Shown in pieces: positions 16,029 to 24,732 of a stretch of 30,709 bases of DNA. Both the position numbers and the translations under genes were made by a program. The notes beneath the pieces are model-generated. The model was not told the DNA's origin and did not search any database. It saw nothing but the letters and a program-made list of their open reading frames with translations. The stretch comes from Proteiniphilum sp. UBA4977 (lineage in GTDB: Bacteria; Bacteroidota; Bacteroidia; Bacteroidales; Dysgonomonadaceae), in contig DGZP01000019.1 in NCBI GenBank assembly GCA_002398565.1, positions 6,418 to 37,126 of the forward strand, given 5' to 3'. Within the stretch, counting starts at the first letter, position 1, and every line of letters starts with the position of its first letter.

Positions 16029-18086
16029 TTATCTGTCCCAACCAGGGTTTTGATCCATTTCCGGTACCTTTAGCAATTCATTGTGTGGTAATGGGAGAAA
16101 AACCATCCGGGGGGAGGCAATACGATCGCGAATGTTTTGTGTGTTGATGGTCACTATCTCAAAAAAGCCCTCGTTATTGTTATTGTTCGTTCTGTCTCTC
16201 TCTATATTAAGCCCTCTCCAATTAGATGAATTTGCATCTTCTTCCAGATAGATACCCCATCTTCGAGTATCAAAGACACGGTATCCTTCATTGAAGAGTT
16301 CAACTTGCCTTTCATTCATAATCACTTCCTGAAATGTCTCTTTGCTTGCCAGTTGGGCATCACTTACTCCGGGGAGTCCCGCCCGGTAGCGGATAAGGTT
16401 AAAGTATTTCGCCATTTCCACCACATCACGGGTAATGGTAACGGTGATCGTGTCATTACCAATCGGTTCAATGGTTTCTACAATTTCACTGCCTTCCACG
16501 TTGTTGAGTGCTTCCACGTATTCCAACAATACTTCGGCATAGCGAATGATTGGAAAAGGTTTGGGTTCTGTAATAAAGGCTGATTTCACATTTCCTTTCC
16601 CGTTTGCCCATGAATCGTCTGGATGAATATATTTAATGGGAGTATAACCGCTCACATTGTAGTCGTTGATATTACTCCCTGCACCTGTAATTCCGGATAC
16701 ATCATCATGTGAAAACCACAATTGCTTCTGTGTGTATGTACCGTCCTGGGAAGCGGAGTTCATGGGCCAGAAAGAACCTGGAAAGCCGATAGAGGCATAA
16801 AAACGAGCTTCACGGTTATCATACATTTTGGGTACATCTGCCCGTAATACATAAGTGCCCAAAACTTTGCCACTTCCTCCAATTGTATTCGTTAATATGG
16901 GATCATACGGATATTCTTCAGAGGCATTATGGATTGTTCGTCCATCAGCCATGAGGTAACAGTCTATCACACGTTGTGGAACTGCCATACCTCCCCATCC
17001 TCCAAAATAAACCGGAAAAGAATGTCTGGTGTAATTCCTCACACTAGACGATATATGCGCCCAGATAAATTCTTTGTTAGTCTGTATAATTCCTTCACCA
17101 TTAAACATATCATGATACGAATGTAAGGGATCGATTCCTCCGGCTCCTTCAGGGAACGGTGCAGTAGGTACATTAACAGCTAAAGGGTATGGATTCTTCG
17201 GATCGGCATCCACTGTATACAACTGATACTGTCCCATATCTATCACTGCTTTTGCTGCAGCGGCGGCAATAGCCCAGCGGCGCGGATCATATTCCTGGTT
17301 CACATAAAAGACTCCGTCGCTCTTCCGTTTCCATGTGCCGAAACTTCTGCGGGCGGCGTCGCCTCCATTGAACAGGGGAGAAGCGTGGTAAAGCCTTAAT
17401 CGGGCAATCATTGCCAATGCTGCCCCCTTGGTGGGACGCTCGAAATAACTGATTGATTGCTGTGATGCCGAAGGGATGGATTGTGCGGCCAATGCGAACT
17501 CATTGCATATGTAATCCACTGATTCGTCATAGGTGGAGCGTTCCCTATTATAATATTCCGCCGACTCGGAGTTGGGAAATACCTCGTCCCCTACTATCAG
17601 GCATGGCCCCCAGTTCATCAGCAGATGGTAGTATGCGTATCCCCGCAAAAAATGAACATATCCCTTATATATCTGTTTTTCCCGGGTGGACATGTCTCCC
17701 ACCTTGTCTACCTCGCCAAGCATGGTGTTACAGCGCCGGATCACTTTATACATCCTGTGCCAGATATTCATGGATCCCGGAACATTCCTCTCATTGATCT
17801 CTCCAACCGTAAACTGGATTCCGGCAAACTCCCCGGTTCTCCATCTAGCCGTCATTTCATCAGACGCCATTTCTCCGAGATTCCATGAATTACCCCATAT
17901 GGCTCCCGGATCCGGGAAATCTTTTGGTGTGTTCCATAGGTAGCCCTCTGCATTTTTCATGCTATGAAATATGGAGTCCTCTCTGAATGTATCTTCGAAG
18001 TAGGTGTCAACATCCAGAAAATTACAGGAACTAAGCATCAGGCTTACAACTCCAGTCGCAATTATTATTTTTGATAAGATATTCAT
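16029..18086 (-). CDS. RagB/SusD family nutrient-uptake outer-membrane lipoprotein
   Basis: The protein has 685 residues, at the long end of the family. The lipobox is SLMLSSC, cysteine 21, followed by NFLDVDTYFEDTF, the usual SusD start. The TPR-like region holds MNIWHRMYKVIRRCNTML, YKGYVHFLRGYAYYHLLMNW and ERPTKGAALAMIARLRLYHA. The C-terminus has FPIIRYAEVLLEYVEALN, NERQVELFNEGYRVFDTRRW and a PLPHNELLKVPEMDQNPGW ending. SusD proteins cap the SusC barrel and bind the oligomer to be imported. The gene begins 12 bp after the SusC stop, the tight coupling expected for a SusCD pair. The insertion-rich middle part may reflect a bulky ligand, which is inference. Confidence 0.97.
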   Translation of the reverse strand: MNILSKIIIATGVVSLMLSSCNFLDVDTYFEDTFREDSIFHSMKNAEGYLWNTPKDFPDPGAIWGNSWNLGEMASDEMTARWRTGEFAGIQFTVGEINERNVPGSMNIWHRMYKVIRRCNTMLGEVDKVGDMSTREKQIYKGYVHFLRGYAYYHLLMNWGPCLIVGDEVFPNSESAEYYNRERSTYDESVDYICNEFALAAQSIPSASQQSISYFERPTKGAALAMIARLRLYHASPLFNGGDAARRSFGTWKRKSDGVFYVNQEYDPRRWAIAAAAAKAVIDMGQYQLYTVDADPKNPYPLAVNVPTAPFPEGAGGIDPLHSYHDMFNGEGIIQTNKEFIWAHISSSVRNYTRHSFPVYFGGWGGMAVPQRVIDCYLMADGRTIHNASEEYPYDPILTNTIGGSGKVLGTYVLRADVPKMYDNREARFYASIGFPGSFWPMNSASQDGTYTQKQLWFSHDDVSGITGAGSNINDYNVSGYTPIKYIHPDDSWANGKGNVKSAFITEPKPFPIIRYAEVLLEYVEALNNVEGSEIVETIEPIGNDTITVTITRDVVEMAKYFNLIRYRAGLPGVSDAQLASKETFQEVIMNERQVELFNEGYRVFDTRRWGIYLEEDANSSNWRGLNIERDRTNNNNNEGFFEIVTINTQNIRDRIASPRMVFLPLPHNELLKVPEMDQNPGWDR

Positions 18087-18098
18087 ATATAGTAATCA

Positions 18099-21000
18099 TT
18101 AAAAGTTCAGATAGATTTGAAACGTATACGATGTTGGAATAGGATACACTCCCCCGTTATAAGTCGCTTGTTCGGGATCGAAATATTTTACCTTGTCAAT
18201 AGTGAAAAGATTATTCGCTACAAATTCCAGGTCGACAGAGGTCAACCCCAGACTCTTCATCCATAGACGATTATTCACTTTATAACGCAGACTCACCTCT
18301 TGTAGGCGGACGTAAGACCCATCCCGTTTCCAGAAGGTAGAAAGTTGGGAATTATTGGAGTTGCTACCATACGAAAGGCGGGGGAATTCGGCATTGGGAT
18401 TTTCTGTTTCAGCAGTACCTGAATACCATGCCGGCGTCCACCGATTTGAGGGATTGTTTGCCAGTTTGATCACATTCCCCAATTCGCCGTTATAGAAAGG
18501 TATCCAACCCGGGGCATTGAGCCCGTAGTTGGCAATATTCATGCCTGCACGATAATATTCCACTTTAGCGGCACCTTTAAATAACACGGCCAGAGTCAGT
18601 TTTTTCCAACGGATATCTCCTCCCACACCGTACATAAGCCGGGGCACCTGGTTACCGTATGAAAGCGGTACTTTATCATCATCATTGATGATGCCATCCC
18701 CATTTACATCACGATATTTGATATCACCCGGACGTACCTGACCAAAACCGCTCTGGTCGGGGCTGGTTTCTATCTCTTCCTGGTTACTAAACAATCCTTC
18801 CGAGATATATCCGCGAATAATGCCATATGGTTTACCAGAAACACTCATATATTCGTAAGGAAGTTTATTTTCTTCGAAATAGTCTATGATATTTTGAGAA
18901 AATGTATAATTTGCTCGCACGGTGAAATCTATATCTTTATTAAGGGCATGGAAATAGGATACATTGCCGTCAGAGCCAAAACTGTGCATACTTCCCACAT
19001 TTGATTGCGGAATAGTGACCAATCCCAAAAAATCGGGCAGTGTAACCCTTGGCATAAATATATTATCGCGTTGATCCCGGAACAGATCCACCACAAACCG
19101 GAGGTTGTCATTGAAGAAGTTAGCTTCTATACCTATATTGGCTTTTTTAGAAACTTCCCATCGTAAATTATCAGCCCCAATCTGTATTTCAGTAATACCA
19201 AATCCCCGGTATCCCCAATAACTTCCGGCTCGATTGTCAATAAATGTAAGGTAAGGGAAACGAGCTGCCCCGGCTATCTGGTCGTTACCTGCCAAACCAT
19301 AGGAACCCCTAAACTTAAGGAAAGATAATACCGGTAAATTATCCTGTACCCACTGATAGGAAGTGGGTACCCATCCGAGCGCTATAGAAGGAAAGAATCC
19401 ATAACGTTGGCCTCTCGCAAACTGGGAAGAGCCGGTATAGCCAAAATTTCCGTCGATAAAGTAAGTGTTGTTATAGCCATAAGAAAGACGTCCCGATACA
19501 TTTTGACGGCGAGCGGGAATGGAGTTGATGCCGAGATTGTCACCATCTCTTCTCCAACGGGTGTCCTGAGCGTCTTCCATATAATAGTACAGAAGCGCTC
19601 CCATATCGTGTCTGCCAAAAGAACGATTCCAGTTCGCTTTGGCTTCCCCGTAATATTTTCTCCACATATTGTTATTACTGCCGTAACTGAGTTGAGATTC
19701 CGTAATACGCAACGTTTTGATGAGCATTCCTTTCGCATCACGTCCTGTAGCCCGGTACATATTGGGCCATAAGCGACGGTGTTCAGAAAAATAGGTTTCA
19801 TAATCGGCCATCACTTGTGCCGACAAGCTAAGTCCTTCAAGGAATCCTCCTACCTGCTGCGCAAGACTGAGCGTGATCATGTTGCGTGAATTACTGTTAC
19901 GTGTGTATCCCGTATAATTAAGGGTAGTGTACGGGGATGACAGGTCATAAGTACCATAAGTCGGTAACGTGTCATCAGCATATTTTAAGGGGAACATAAC
20001 GGGAGTGAGTTGGCGGACAGCACTCCATAGAGTATTAGTATTTTCGGATCCCGGCAAGGTATGCTCGGTGACGTTTCCATCTACACCAAAATAGAGTTTT
20101 GTTTTTGGCGTGAGATTCATATCGATATTGGCCCGATACGTCAGTTTGTTGTAGGCTACGGGTTTTTTAAATTTGGACTCCTCCTGCTTGTATGCCGCAT
20201 ATTCCTGTTGAGCTCCCACAGATACGTAATAGTTAGCCAGGTCACCGCCGCCCTTTGCACTCATATAGTATCGTTGCTGCATGGAGTTTTTTTTCATGAT
20301 CTCGTCAATCCAGTTGACATCAGGGTATAACTCTGGGTCGAGACGGGATTGAATGACATCCAATTCAAGGCGTGTATATAAGTCCGGGTCGCCTGACATG
20401 GCTCTCGCCTCATTGGCCAGTTTAGCATAGTCGTATGCACCCAGGTACTCAGGTAATCTTCGCAGTTGATTTATCTGCAGTGTAGCCCGGCCTGTTATTT
20501 GTAGTCTCCCGGCTTCACCTCTTTTCGTGGTAACAATGACTACCCCATTTGCCCCACGTACCCCATAGACCGCAGTTGCCGCTGCATCCTTCAGTATTTG
20601 GAATGACTGTACGTCATCGGGATCCACATCTTCAAGACGTCCTTCCAGTCCGTCGATCAATACCAAAGCGCCCGAATTCGCTCCAAAGGTACCAATGCCC
20701 CTGATCCAGAAATTGGAAATATTCTTTCCAGGTTCACCTGATGTCATACTTGTCATTATACCCGCTACCCTACCTCCCAGCATGTTGTTGAGGGATACAG
20801 CGGGTGTTTTCAACTCATCCACGTCTACACTGGTAATTGCACCCACTATTGACACTTTCTTTTGTGATGTCAAGCCGGTAACCACTATTTCTTCCAATTG
20901 TTGACTGTCATCTTCAAGAATGATCTCCATTTTCTTATCGCTCTTTTCCACAAAATATTCAACAGAGGTCATCCCGATCATCTGAAAAACTACGGTTTCC

Positions 21001-21218
21001 CTATAACCTACTTTCAAGTTGAACTTGCCCTTCGCGTCAGTAGTAGTTCCTACAGCGGGTACGTTTTTAATATAGATGGAAACACCGGGTAAGGGTTCAT
21101 TGGTAGCATCCAAAACCACGCCGGAGATTTCCAGGTTTCTATTTGTATTTTCCTGGCTGTAGACACGTATAACACATGAACAGATCAGGAGTAAAGTGAA
21201 AAGTGTTGTTTTTTTCAT
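18099..21218 (-). CDS. SusC/RagA family TonB-linked outer-membrane transporter
   Basis: The protein has 1039 residues. A Sec signal ends near VIRVYSQEN. Residues about 28-115 are the carboxypeptidase-regulatory-like N-terminal extension (LEISGVVLDATNEPLPGVSI, TTTDAKGKFNLKV). A TonB-box-like stretch (LEEIVVTG) is followed by the plug at about 120-235, with WIRGIGTFGANSGALVLIDG and the SusC hallmark ILKDAAATAVYGVRGANGV. The rest is a 22-strand-type barrel ending in TSYTFQIYLNF, with the terminal phenylalanine needed for outer-membrane assembly. It imports oligosaccharides or peptides using TonB energy together with the SusD 12 bp downstream. No sigma-factor-interaction (STN) domain is visible at the N-terminus, so it is not the anti-sigma-coupled type. 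It starts 18 bp after the NHL lipoprotein stop. Confidence 0.98.
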   Translation of the reverse strand: MKKTTLFTLLLICSCVIRVYSQENTNRNLEISGVVLDATNEPLPGVSIYIKNVPAVGTTTDAKGKFNLKVGYRETVVFQMIGMTSVEYFVEKSDKKMEIILEDDSQQLEEIVVTGLTSQKKVSIVGAITSVDVDELKTPAVSLNNMLGGRVAGIMTSMTSGEPGKNISNFWIRGIGTFGANSGALVLIDGLEGRLEDVDPDDVQSFQILKDAAATAVYGVRGANGVVIVTTKRGEAGRLQITGRATLQINQLRRLPEYLGAYDYAKLANEARAMSGDPDLYTRLELDVIQSRLDPELYPDVNWIDEIMKKNSMQQRYYMSAKGGGDLANYYVSVGAQQEYAAYKQEESKFKKPVAYNKLTYRANIDMNLTPKTKLYFGVDGNVTEHTLPGSENTNTLWSAVRQLTPVMFPLKYADDTLPTYGTYDLSSPYTTLNYTGYTRNSNSRNMITLSLAQQVGGFLEGLSLSAQVMADYETYFSEHRRLWPNMYRATGRDAKGMLIKTLRITESQLSYGSNNNMWRKYYGEAKANWNRSFGRHDMGALLYYYMEDAQDTRWRRDGDNLGINSIPARRQNVSGRLSYGYNNTYFIDGNFGYTGSSQFARGQRYGFFPSIALGWVPTSYQWVQDNLPVLSFLKFRGSYGLAGNDQIAGAARFPYLTFIDNRAGSYWGYRGFGITEIQIGADNLRWEVSKKANIGIEANFFNDNLRFVVDLFRDQRDNIFMPRVTLPDFLGLVTIPQSNVGSMHSFGSDGNVSYFHALNKDIDFTVRANYTFSQNIIDYFEENKLPYEYMSVSGKPYGIIRGYISEGLFSNQEEIETSPDQSGFGQVRPGDIKYRDVNGDGIINDDDKVPLSYGNQVPRLMYGVGGDIRWKKLTLAVLFKGAAKVEYYRAGMNIANYGLNAPGWIPFYNGELGNVIKLANNPSNRWTPAWYSGTAETENPNAEFPRLSYGSNSNNSQLSTFWKRDGSYVRLQEVSLRYKVNNRLWMKSLGLTSVDLEFVANNLFTIDKVKYFDPEQATYNGGVYPIPTSYTFQIYLNF

Positions 21219-21236
21219 ATTTATACTGTCTTACAA

Positions 21237-22718
21237 TTATTCAATGGATAGTTTCCGGATCACTTTGTTACGGGTGTCGGCAACATAGACGATAGAGCCG
21301 TCGCTGTTCACAGCTACACCACAAGGATTATCGAATTTTGCCAACTCAGGACCTCCATCCTTGTATCCTGGGCTTTGCGGCAATCCGATTGCCGTGTTCA
21401 CCGTGGCTTTGTCTTTAGGCACGGTCGTGTCAATTACCCGGATGCAATGGTTCCCGGTGTCGGCAATATACAATTTCCCGTCTTCCGTAAAGCATATTTG
21501 TTTGGGTCCAAAAAAACGTGCATTCTCAAGTAAGCCATCTTCCCATCCGGACCCGTTCCGGGGGCCTTCCAAGATTGCTTTTCCGGCATAATACTCACCT
21601 TTATAGGTCGCTTTGTCCTTATCGGCCAGTTGAGAGACATCCACCCGCCCGATAATATTATAATCCTCCATACAGAAATACAACAAATTGGGATTGATGG
21701 GTGAAAAGATGCAAAAAGTATTGCACCCTGACTGGCCTTTGTAGTTGGGTATATTGGGCAACACATTGTGGAGTAGTAACTCAACATTCCTCGTGGAAGG
21801 ATTAAAGCGAACCAGTTGTCCTTTCCACATAACCGAATATACCATGTTGTCTACTTTATTGGCGACAAATGAATACTTCCAGTTCCCTTCAATGATATCC
21901 TTTGTTTCGGGTGAGGTAATCAAAGAGCGTCGTCTGGGAGCATAACTCAGACTTTTAGGTAGTTGATAATAATACAAACCGTCATCTACCGGCATGTATA
22001 CGGACTCATTCCCTGGCTCCCCGGAAAACGTAGGCGCATTGGTAAGATTGGCATTATATTGGACAACCGTTACGGTTTGACTTTTCGTATCCGCCATGAC
22101 AAGATTGCTGCTCACGTCGTTACCCTTATCGTCTTTTGCCCTTTGACTATTGAATCCGTTCGGACTGTTGGTAAATCGTTCTGCAACAAAGATATTATCT
22201 TCATCGTCCAATACAATCGTGAAAGGTACGGAGAGCGTAGCCGAAGTAAAATCGCCTCCTATCGTCCGTGACGAATTATTGTCCGGTTCGGGTCTTCCCA
22301 CCACGGTACTCACCGTAGTTTGGGTCTTGTACTGAAATAGGTCGGCCGCTACCCCAGCCACCTTTTCCCCATTGGGGAGTGTCCGTTCCACGATAATTTT
22401 CATGTTCCTCAGGTAGGTCAATTTCGGTACCATCGTATAAATTTTATTTCCGTTTGATCCTACTATTCCCGCCGGATGTTTTACCCCGAGCGTATCTTCA
22501 AAGAAAACCTTCAAATCTGTCGTATCACTACCAAAATTATGTCCTTCAATAATAAAAGGAGTTGCAATACCTCCCGAGTCGGGATAAAATCCTCCTATTT
22601 CTATGGGTTTTGACGGATCAAATGCCTGAAATTTCGTCTGATCTTCATTTTCATTGCACGAAATCCAAAGCCCTATGAAAAAGGGGATGCATAAAAAAAT
22701 AATTCCAAATCTTTTCAT
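21237..22718 (-). CDS. IPT/TIG plus NHL-repeat beta-propeller lipoprotein
   Basis: The protein has 493 residues. The lipobox is FIGLWISC, cysteine 21. Residues about 39-128 form an IPT/TIG immunoglobulin-like domain (IGGFYPDSGGIATPFIIEGH NFG, TMVPKLTYLRNMKIIVERT). Residues about 135-493 form a beta-propeller with NHL-type blades, clearest in the last two: PKQICFTEDGKLYIADTGNH with CIRVID, then NPCGVAVNSDGSIVYVADTR with NKVIRKL. IPT/NHL lipoproteins are frequent PUL partners. They are thought to sit at the surface and help hold ligand, though their exact job is unclear. This one is directly upstream of SusC (18 bp), an unusual but known order, and 42 bp downstream of the discoidin frame. Confidence 0.88.
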   Translation of the reverse strand: MKRFGIIFLCIPFFIGLWISCNENEDQTKFQAFDPSKPIEIGGFYPDSGGIATPFIIEGHNFGSDTTDLKVFFEDTLGVKHPAGIVGSNGNKIYTMVPKLTYLRNMKIIVERTLPNGEKVAGVAADLFQYKTQTTVSTVVGRPEPDNNSSRTIGGDFTSATLSVPFTIVLDDEDNIFVAERFTNSPNGFNSQRAKDDKGNDVSSNLVMADTKSQTVTVVQYNANLTNAPTFSGEPGNESVYMPVDDGLYYYQLPKSLSYAPRRRSLITSPETKDIIEGNWKYSFVANKVDNMVYSVMWKGQLVRFNPSTRNVELLLHNVLPNIPNYKGQSGCNTFCIFSPINPNLLYFCMEDYNIIGRVDVSQLADKDKATYKGEYYAGKAILEGPRNGSGWEDGLLENARFFGPKQICFTEDGKLYIADTGNHCIRVIDTTVPKDKATVNTAIGLPQSPGYKDGGPELAKFDNPCGVAVNSDGSIVYVADTRNKVIRKLSIE

Positions 22719-22760
22719 TCTTTCATGTTTTTGTGATTAGTAATTGATTAATAATGTCAT

Positions 22761-23156
22761 TTAGTTATAATAAAAGAGTGTGTCTTCCAAAAAAAAGGAA
22801 ACTTGCCCTTTATTTTTTATTGTATTGTTAGAGAGATAAAACAATGATCTGCGCGGAACTTTGAATTCAACTGTTTGCCCCTTTGCGATTTTTTTACCCA
22901 GGGATCTCCATCGGTCGGTTTCCCAGTGAAATAACTCATATTCATGCCCTTCATAAATACCGATACCCAAGAGTCGGGGTGAGTATTGTATAGATGCAAT
23001 TTTCCTTTCTTCTCCGAAGTCCAGGCCGGTCCATGACTCTTCCGCCCCGGCTGCATCATAAAATGTAGTGATATCCCCGTCGAATGCTTTATCACCAGTA
23101 TTACCCCAGTCATTATAAGATCCTGGAAGACCGATATTTTCACCTTTAAGTTTCAC
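22761..23156 (-). CDS. Discoidin-like C-terminal part of the transglutaminase lipoprotein, separated by a frameshift
   Basis: As an ATG/GTG-type frame this would be 131 residues without a signal peptide, which makes no sense for a free discoidin domain. The same frame is open upstream to the A8 run at 23243-23250 and encodes YPYRYIRYRAPAGCYCNVSE then ISFYDASG before the nominal start. This is the first half of an F5/8C-like fold. It continues with KAFDGDITTFYDAAGAEESW, GLDFGEERKIASIQYSPR and ends SLFYLSNNTIKNKGQVSFF. With one A removed from the run it fuses to the transglutaminase gene, giving a 630-residue protein. The separate start is therefore probably not used. It lies 42 bp upstream of the IPT/NHL gene. 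Confidence 0.72.
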   Translation of the reverse strand: MKLKGENIGLPGSYNDWGNTGDKAFDGDITTFYDAAGAEESWTGLDFGEERKIASIQYSPRLLGIGIYEGHEYELFHWETDRWRSLGKKIAKGQTVEFKVPRRSLFYLSNNTIKNKGQVSFFLEDTLFYYN

Positions 23157-23190
23157 GCCGGAAGCATCGTAAAAAGATATTTCTGAAACA

Positions 23191-24654
23191 TTACAGTAAC
23201 AACCGGCAGGAGCCCTGTAACGGATATACCGGTAAGGATATGTTTTTTTTCAATACTACCTTATTATAAAGCCCGGGCATTTCCGATATTGTATGTATTT
23301 TCCGGACATTTGAAAAATCAGCATCATCCGAACCTTCAAAGACGGCATCCACCATACGCCAATTCAATGTAAGGTCATCTCCCGACCCTATTGCCCGGAA
23401 CGACATCAGGCTGTCGGGGCTGTCCGGCGACAGGAGGTGGATTTCCCCTTTACTATCCACATAAAATGGATTCCCGGCTGGAATCTGGATTCCCTTTTCG
23501 CAATAGACCGGAAGATAAAGGATATCTTTCCCGATATGCTGGAAACGGATACTATCGGAATCAACTTCACCATGCCCTGTCAAACGCCATTCAAAATCGT
23601 AGAACAGGGCAAGAAAGACATGACCCGTCTGGATTTCGGAACGGTGTTTTACCGGGATGGCCGTGCTTGCCATGTTATGATGTTCCGAAGAAATATCGGT
23701 TAAATTGTCCTGAAACAAGGGTGGGGTACTCATTTCATCCATTTCCACAATTCTGTGCTGCCTGTAGGTTTTTCGGTATGCCTTTGCTTTCTGCAATGTA
23801 TTGCCTTGGTGGGAGTCGTAAGGATTGGTTTCAGTCCACATGAAGGATATGTGTTGTCCCGCACTGTCGCAAACACTGTTCCAGCTATGCCCGGTAGGGT
23901 GATTTTTCCACTGCGGGGTAAAGTCAATGGTTACGGGAATTCCCAGTCCTCTCATCACAAAAGCGGCCAATGCGGCCTGGCTGTCACACATTCCCCTTGT
24001 GGTTGCCATCAGTCGGGTAAAACTCATATTGGAGAAGTCCTTGTCCAGACGGAAGCGGGGTAAAAGGTCATTTACCCTGCGGCATGCTTGCACAGCGGTC
24101 ATTATAGAATCTTCCTTTAGCGAATTATTTATGTCGGCAAAACTTGTCAGGACTTTCTCCCGCCAATTTTCAAGCGACTCCGTTCCGATCCGGTATGGAA
24201 GTATTTCTTCGCAAAAGGTGTCGAAAGGGATATATTTTCCCCACGGCTTGTCGTTCCAGACCTGAAAAGCCAGGTCGATATTGTTAATCAGATATTCGGC
24301 AGTGATATGTTCAATATCTTCTTTTCGAACCGGATTTCCCAATTGATAAGTGTCTAACACTTTCTGTTTGTCTGAAGAGCTACTCCACCTCAGGTTTACG
24401 GTCGCCACATCTTCCCAGGGCGCTTCATAACATTCGGAATATTTTCCCGGCATGTTCAGGATAAGGAATTCGGCAGCTTTCAGTTTCAGGCTGTCCACCG
24501 GTGTTGCGCGGTAATGTTTGATTACCCGTTCTAATTCATGTCTGTTTGAACCGGCCAGTTTCAACACTTCTTCCAAAGGGCTGTTTTTTTTATGGGAACA
24601 GCCGAAGGAAAAGACAAAAAATGCGAAAAAAGAAATTCTGTATATATGTTTCAT
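23191..24654 (-). CDS. Transglutaminase-like (papain-fold) domain lipoprotein, first gene of the central PUL operon
   Basis: The start at 24654 gives 487 residues with a lipoprotein signal (FFAFFVFSFGC, cysteine 19). The ATG at 24669 would add five residues. Residues about 30-210 are helical and resemble the N-terminal region of PUL-associated transglutaminase-like proteins. The core has Cys223 (RGMCDSQAALAAFVMRGLGI) and His256 (TGHSWNSVCD), followed by an acidic/aromatic stretch (SFMWTETNPYD) that can supply the third triad residue. A beta-rich region follows. The frame ends in an out-of-family tail (LPVYPLQGSCRLLL) right after an A8 run, and the real C-terminus continues in another frame at 23242-22761. 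Such proteins may be proteases or amidases rather than cross-linkers. It is preceded by the terminator of the upstream operon, so it should start the PUL transcript. Confidence 0.85.
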   Translation of the reverse strand: MKHIYRISFFAFFVFSFGCSHKKNSPLEEVLKLAGSNRHELERVIKHYRATPVDSLKLKAAEFLILNMPGKYSECYEAPWEDVATVNLRWSSSSDKQKVLDTYQLGNPVRKEDIEHITAEYLINNIDLAFQVWNDKPWGKYIPFDTFCEEILPYRIGTESLENWREKVLTSFADINNSLKEDSIMTAVQACRRVNDLLPRFRLDKDFSNMSFTRLMATTRGMCDSQAALAAFVMRGLGIPVTIDFTPQWKNHPTGHSWNSVCDSAGQHISFMWTETNPYDSHQGNTLQKAKAYRKTYRQHRIVEMDEMSTPPLFQDNLTDISSEHHNMASTAIPVKHRSEIQTGHVFLALFYDFEWRLTGHGEVDSDSIRFQHIGKDILYLPVYCEKGIQIPAGNPFYVDSKGEIHLLSPDSPDSLMSFRAIGSGDDLTLNWRMVDAVFEGSDDADFSNVRKIHTISEMPGLYNKVVLKKNISLPVYPLQGSCRLLL

Positions 24655-24686
24655 TGTTTGATGTAACATGTATAATTTGAAAAAAG

Positions 24687-24722
24687 AGATTTACCGGATG
24701 AGGCAATTTGTCCGGTAAATCT
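24687..24722 (-). terminator. Intrinsic terminator downstream of the three-gene hypothetical operon
   Basis: A perfect 12-bp stem, AGATTTACCGGA (24687-24698) and TCCGGTAAATCT (24711-24722), encloses a 12-nt loop. On the minus strand the stem is followed by CTTTTTTC, a proper U-tract. It starts 10 bp after the stop of the small membrane protein gene. It separates that operon from the PUL, whose first start codon is about 30 bp further on. Confidence 0.82.
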
Positions 24723-24732
24723 TCTGGATTAT

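Noticed and set aside
19382..19801. Minus-strand 139-codon frame inside the SusC gene
   Set aside because: It overlaps the SusC barrel in a different phase on the same strand and has no family features; the SusC reading is unambiguous.
23243..23256. Programmed -1 ribosomal frameshift at the slippery heptamer A AAA AAC in the transglutaminase gene
   Set aside because: The heptamer is present in the right phase, but a -1 shift leads into a frame reading HILTGISVTGLL that soon stops. The discoidin frame needs +1 (one A skipped), so -1 programming does not explain the split.
23391..23843. Plus-strand frame of 150 codons opposite the transglutaminase gene
   Set aside because: It is a shadow of the coding strand with Cys/Pro/Gly-rich nonsense composition and no start context of its own.
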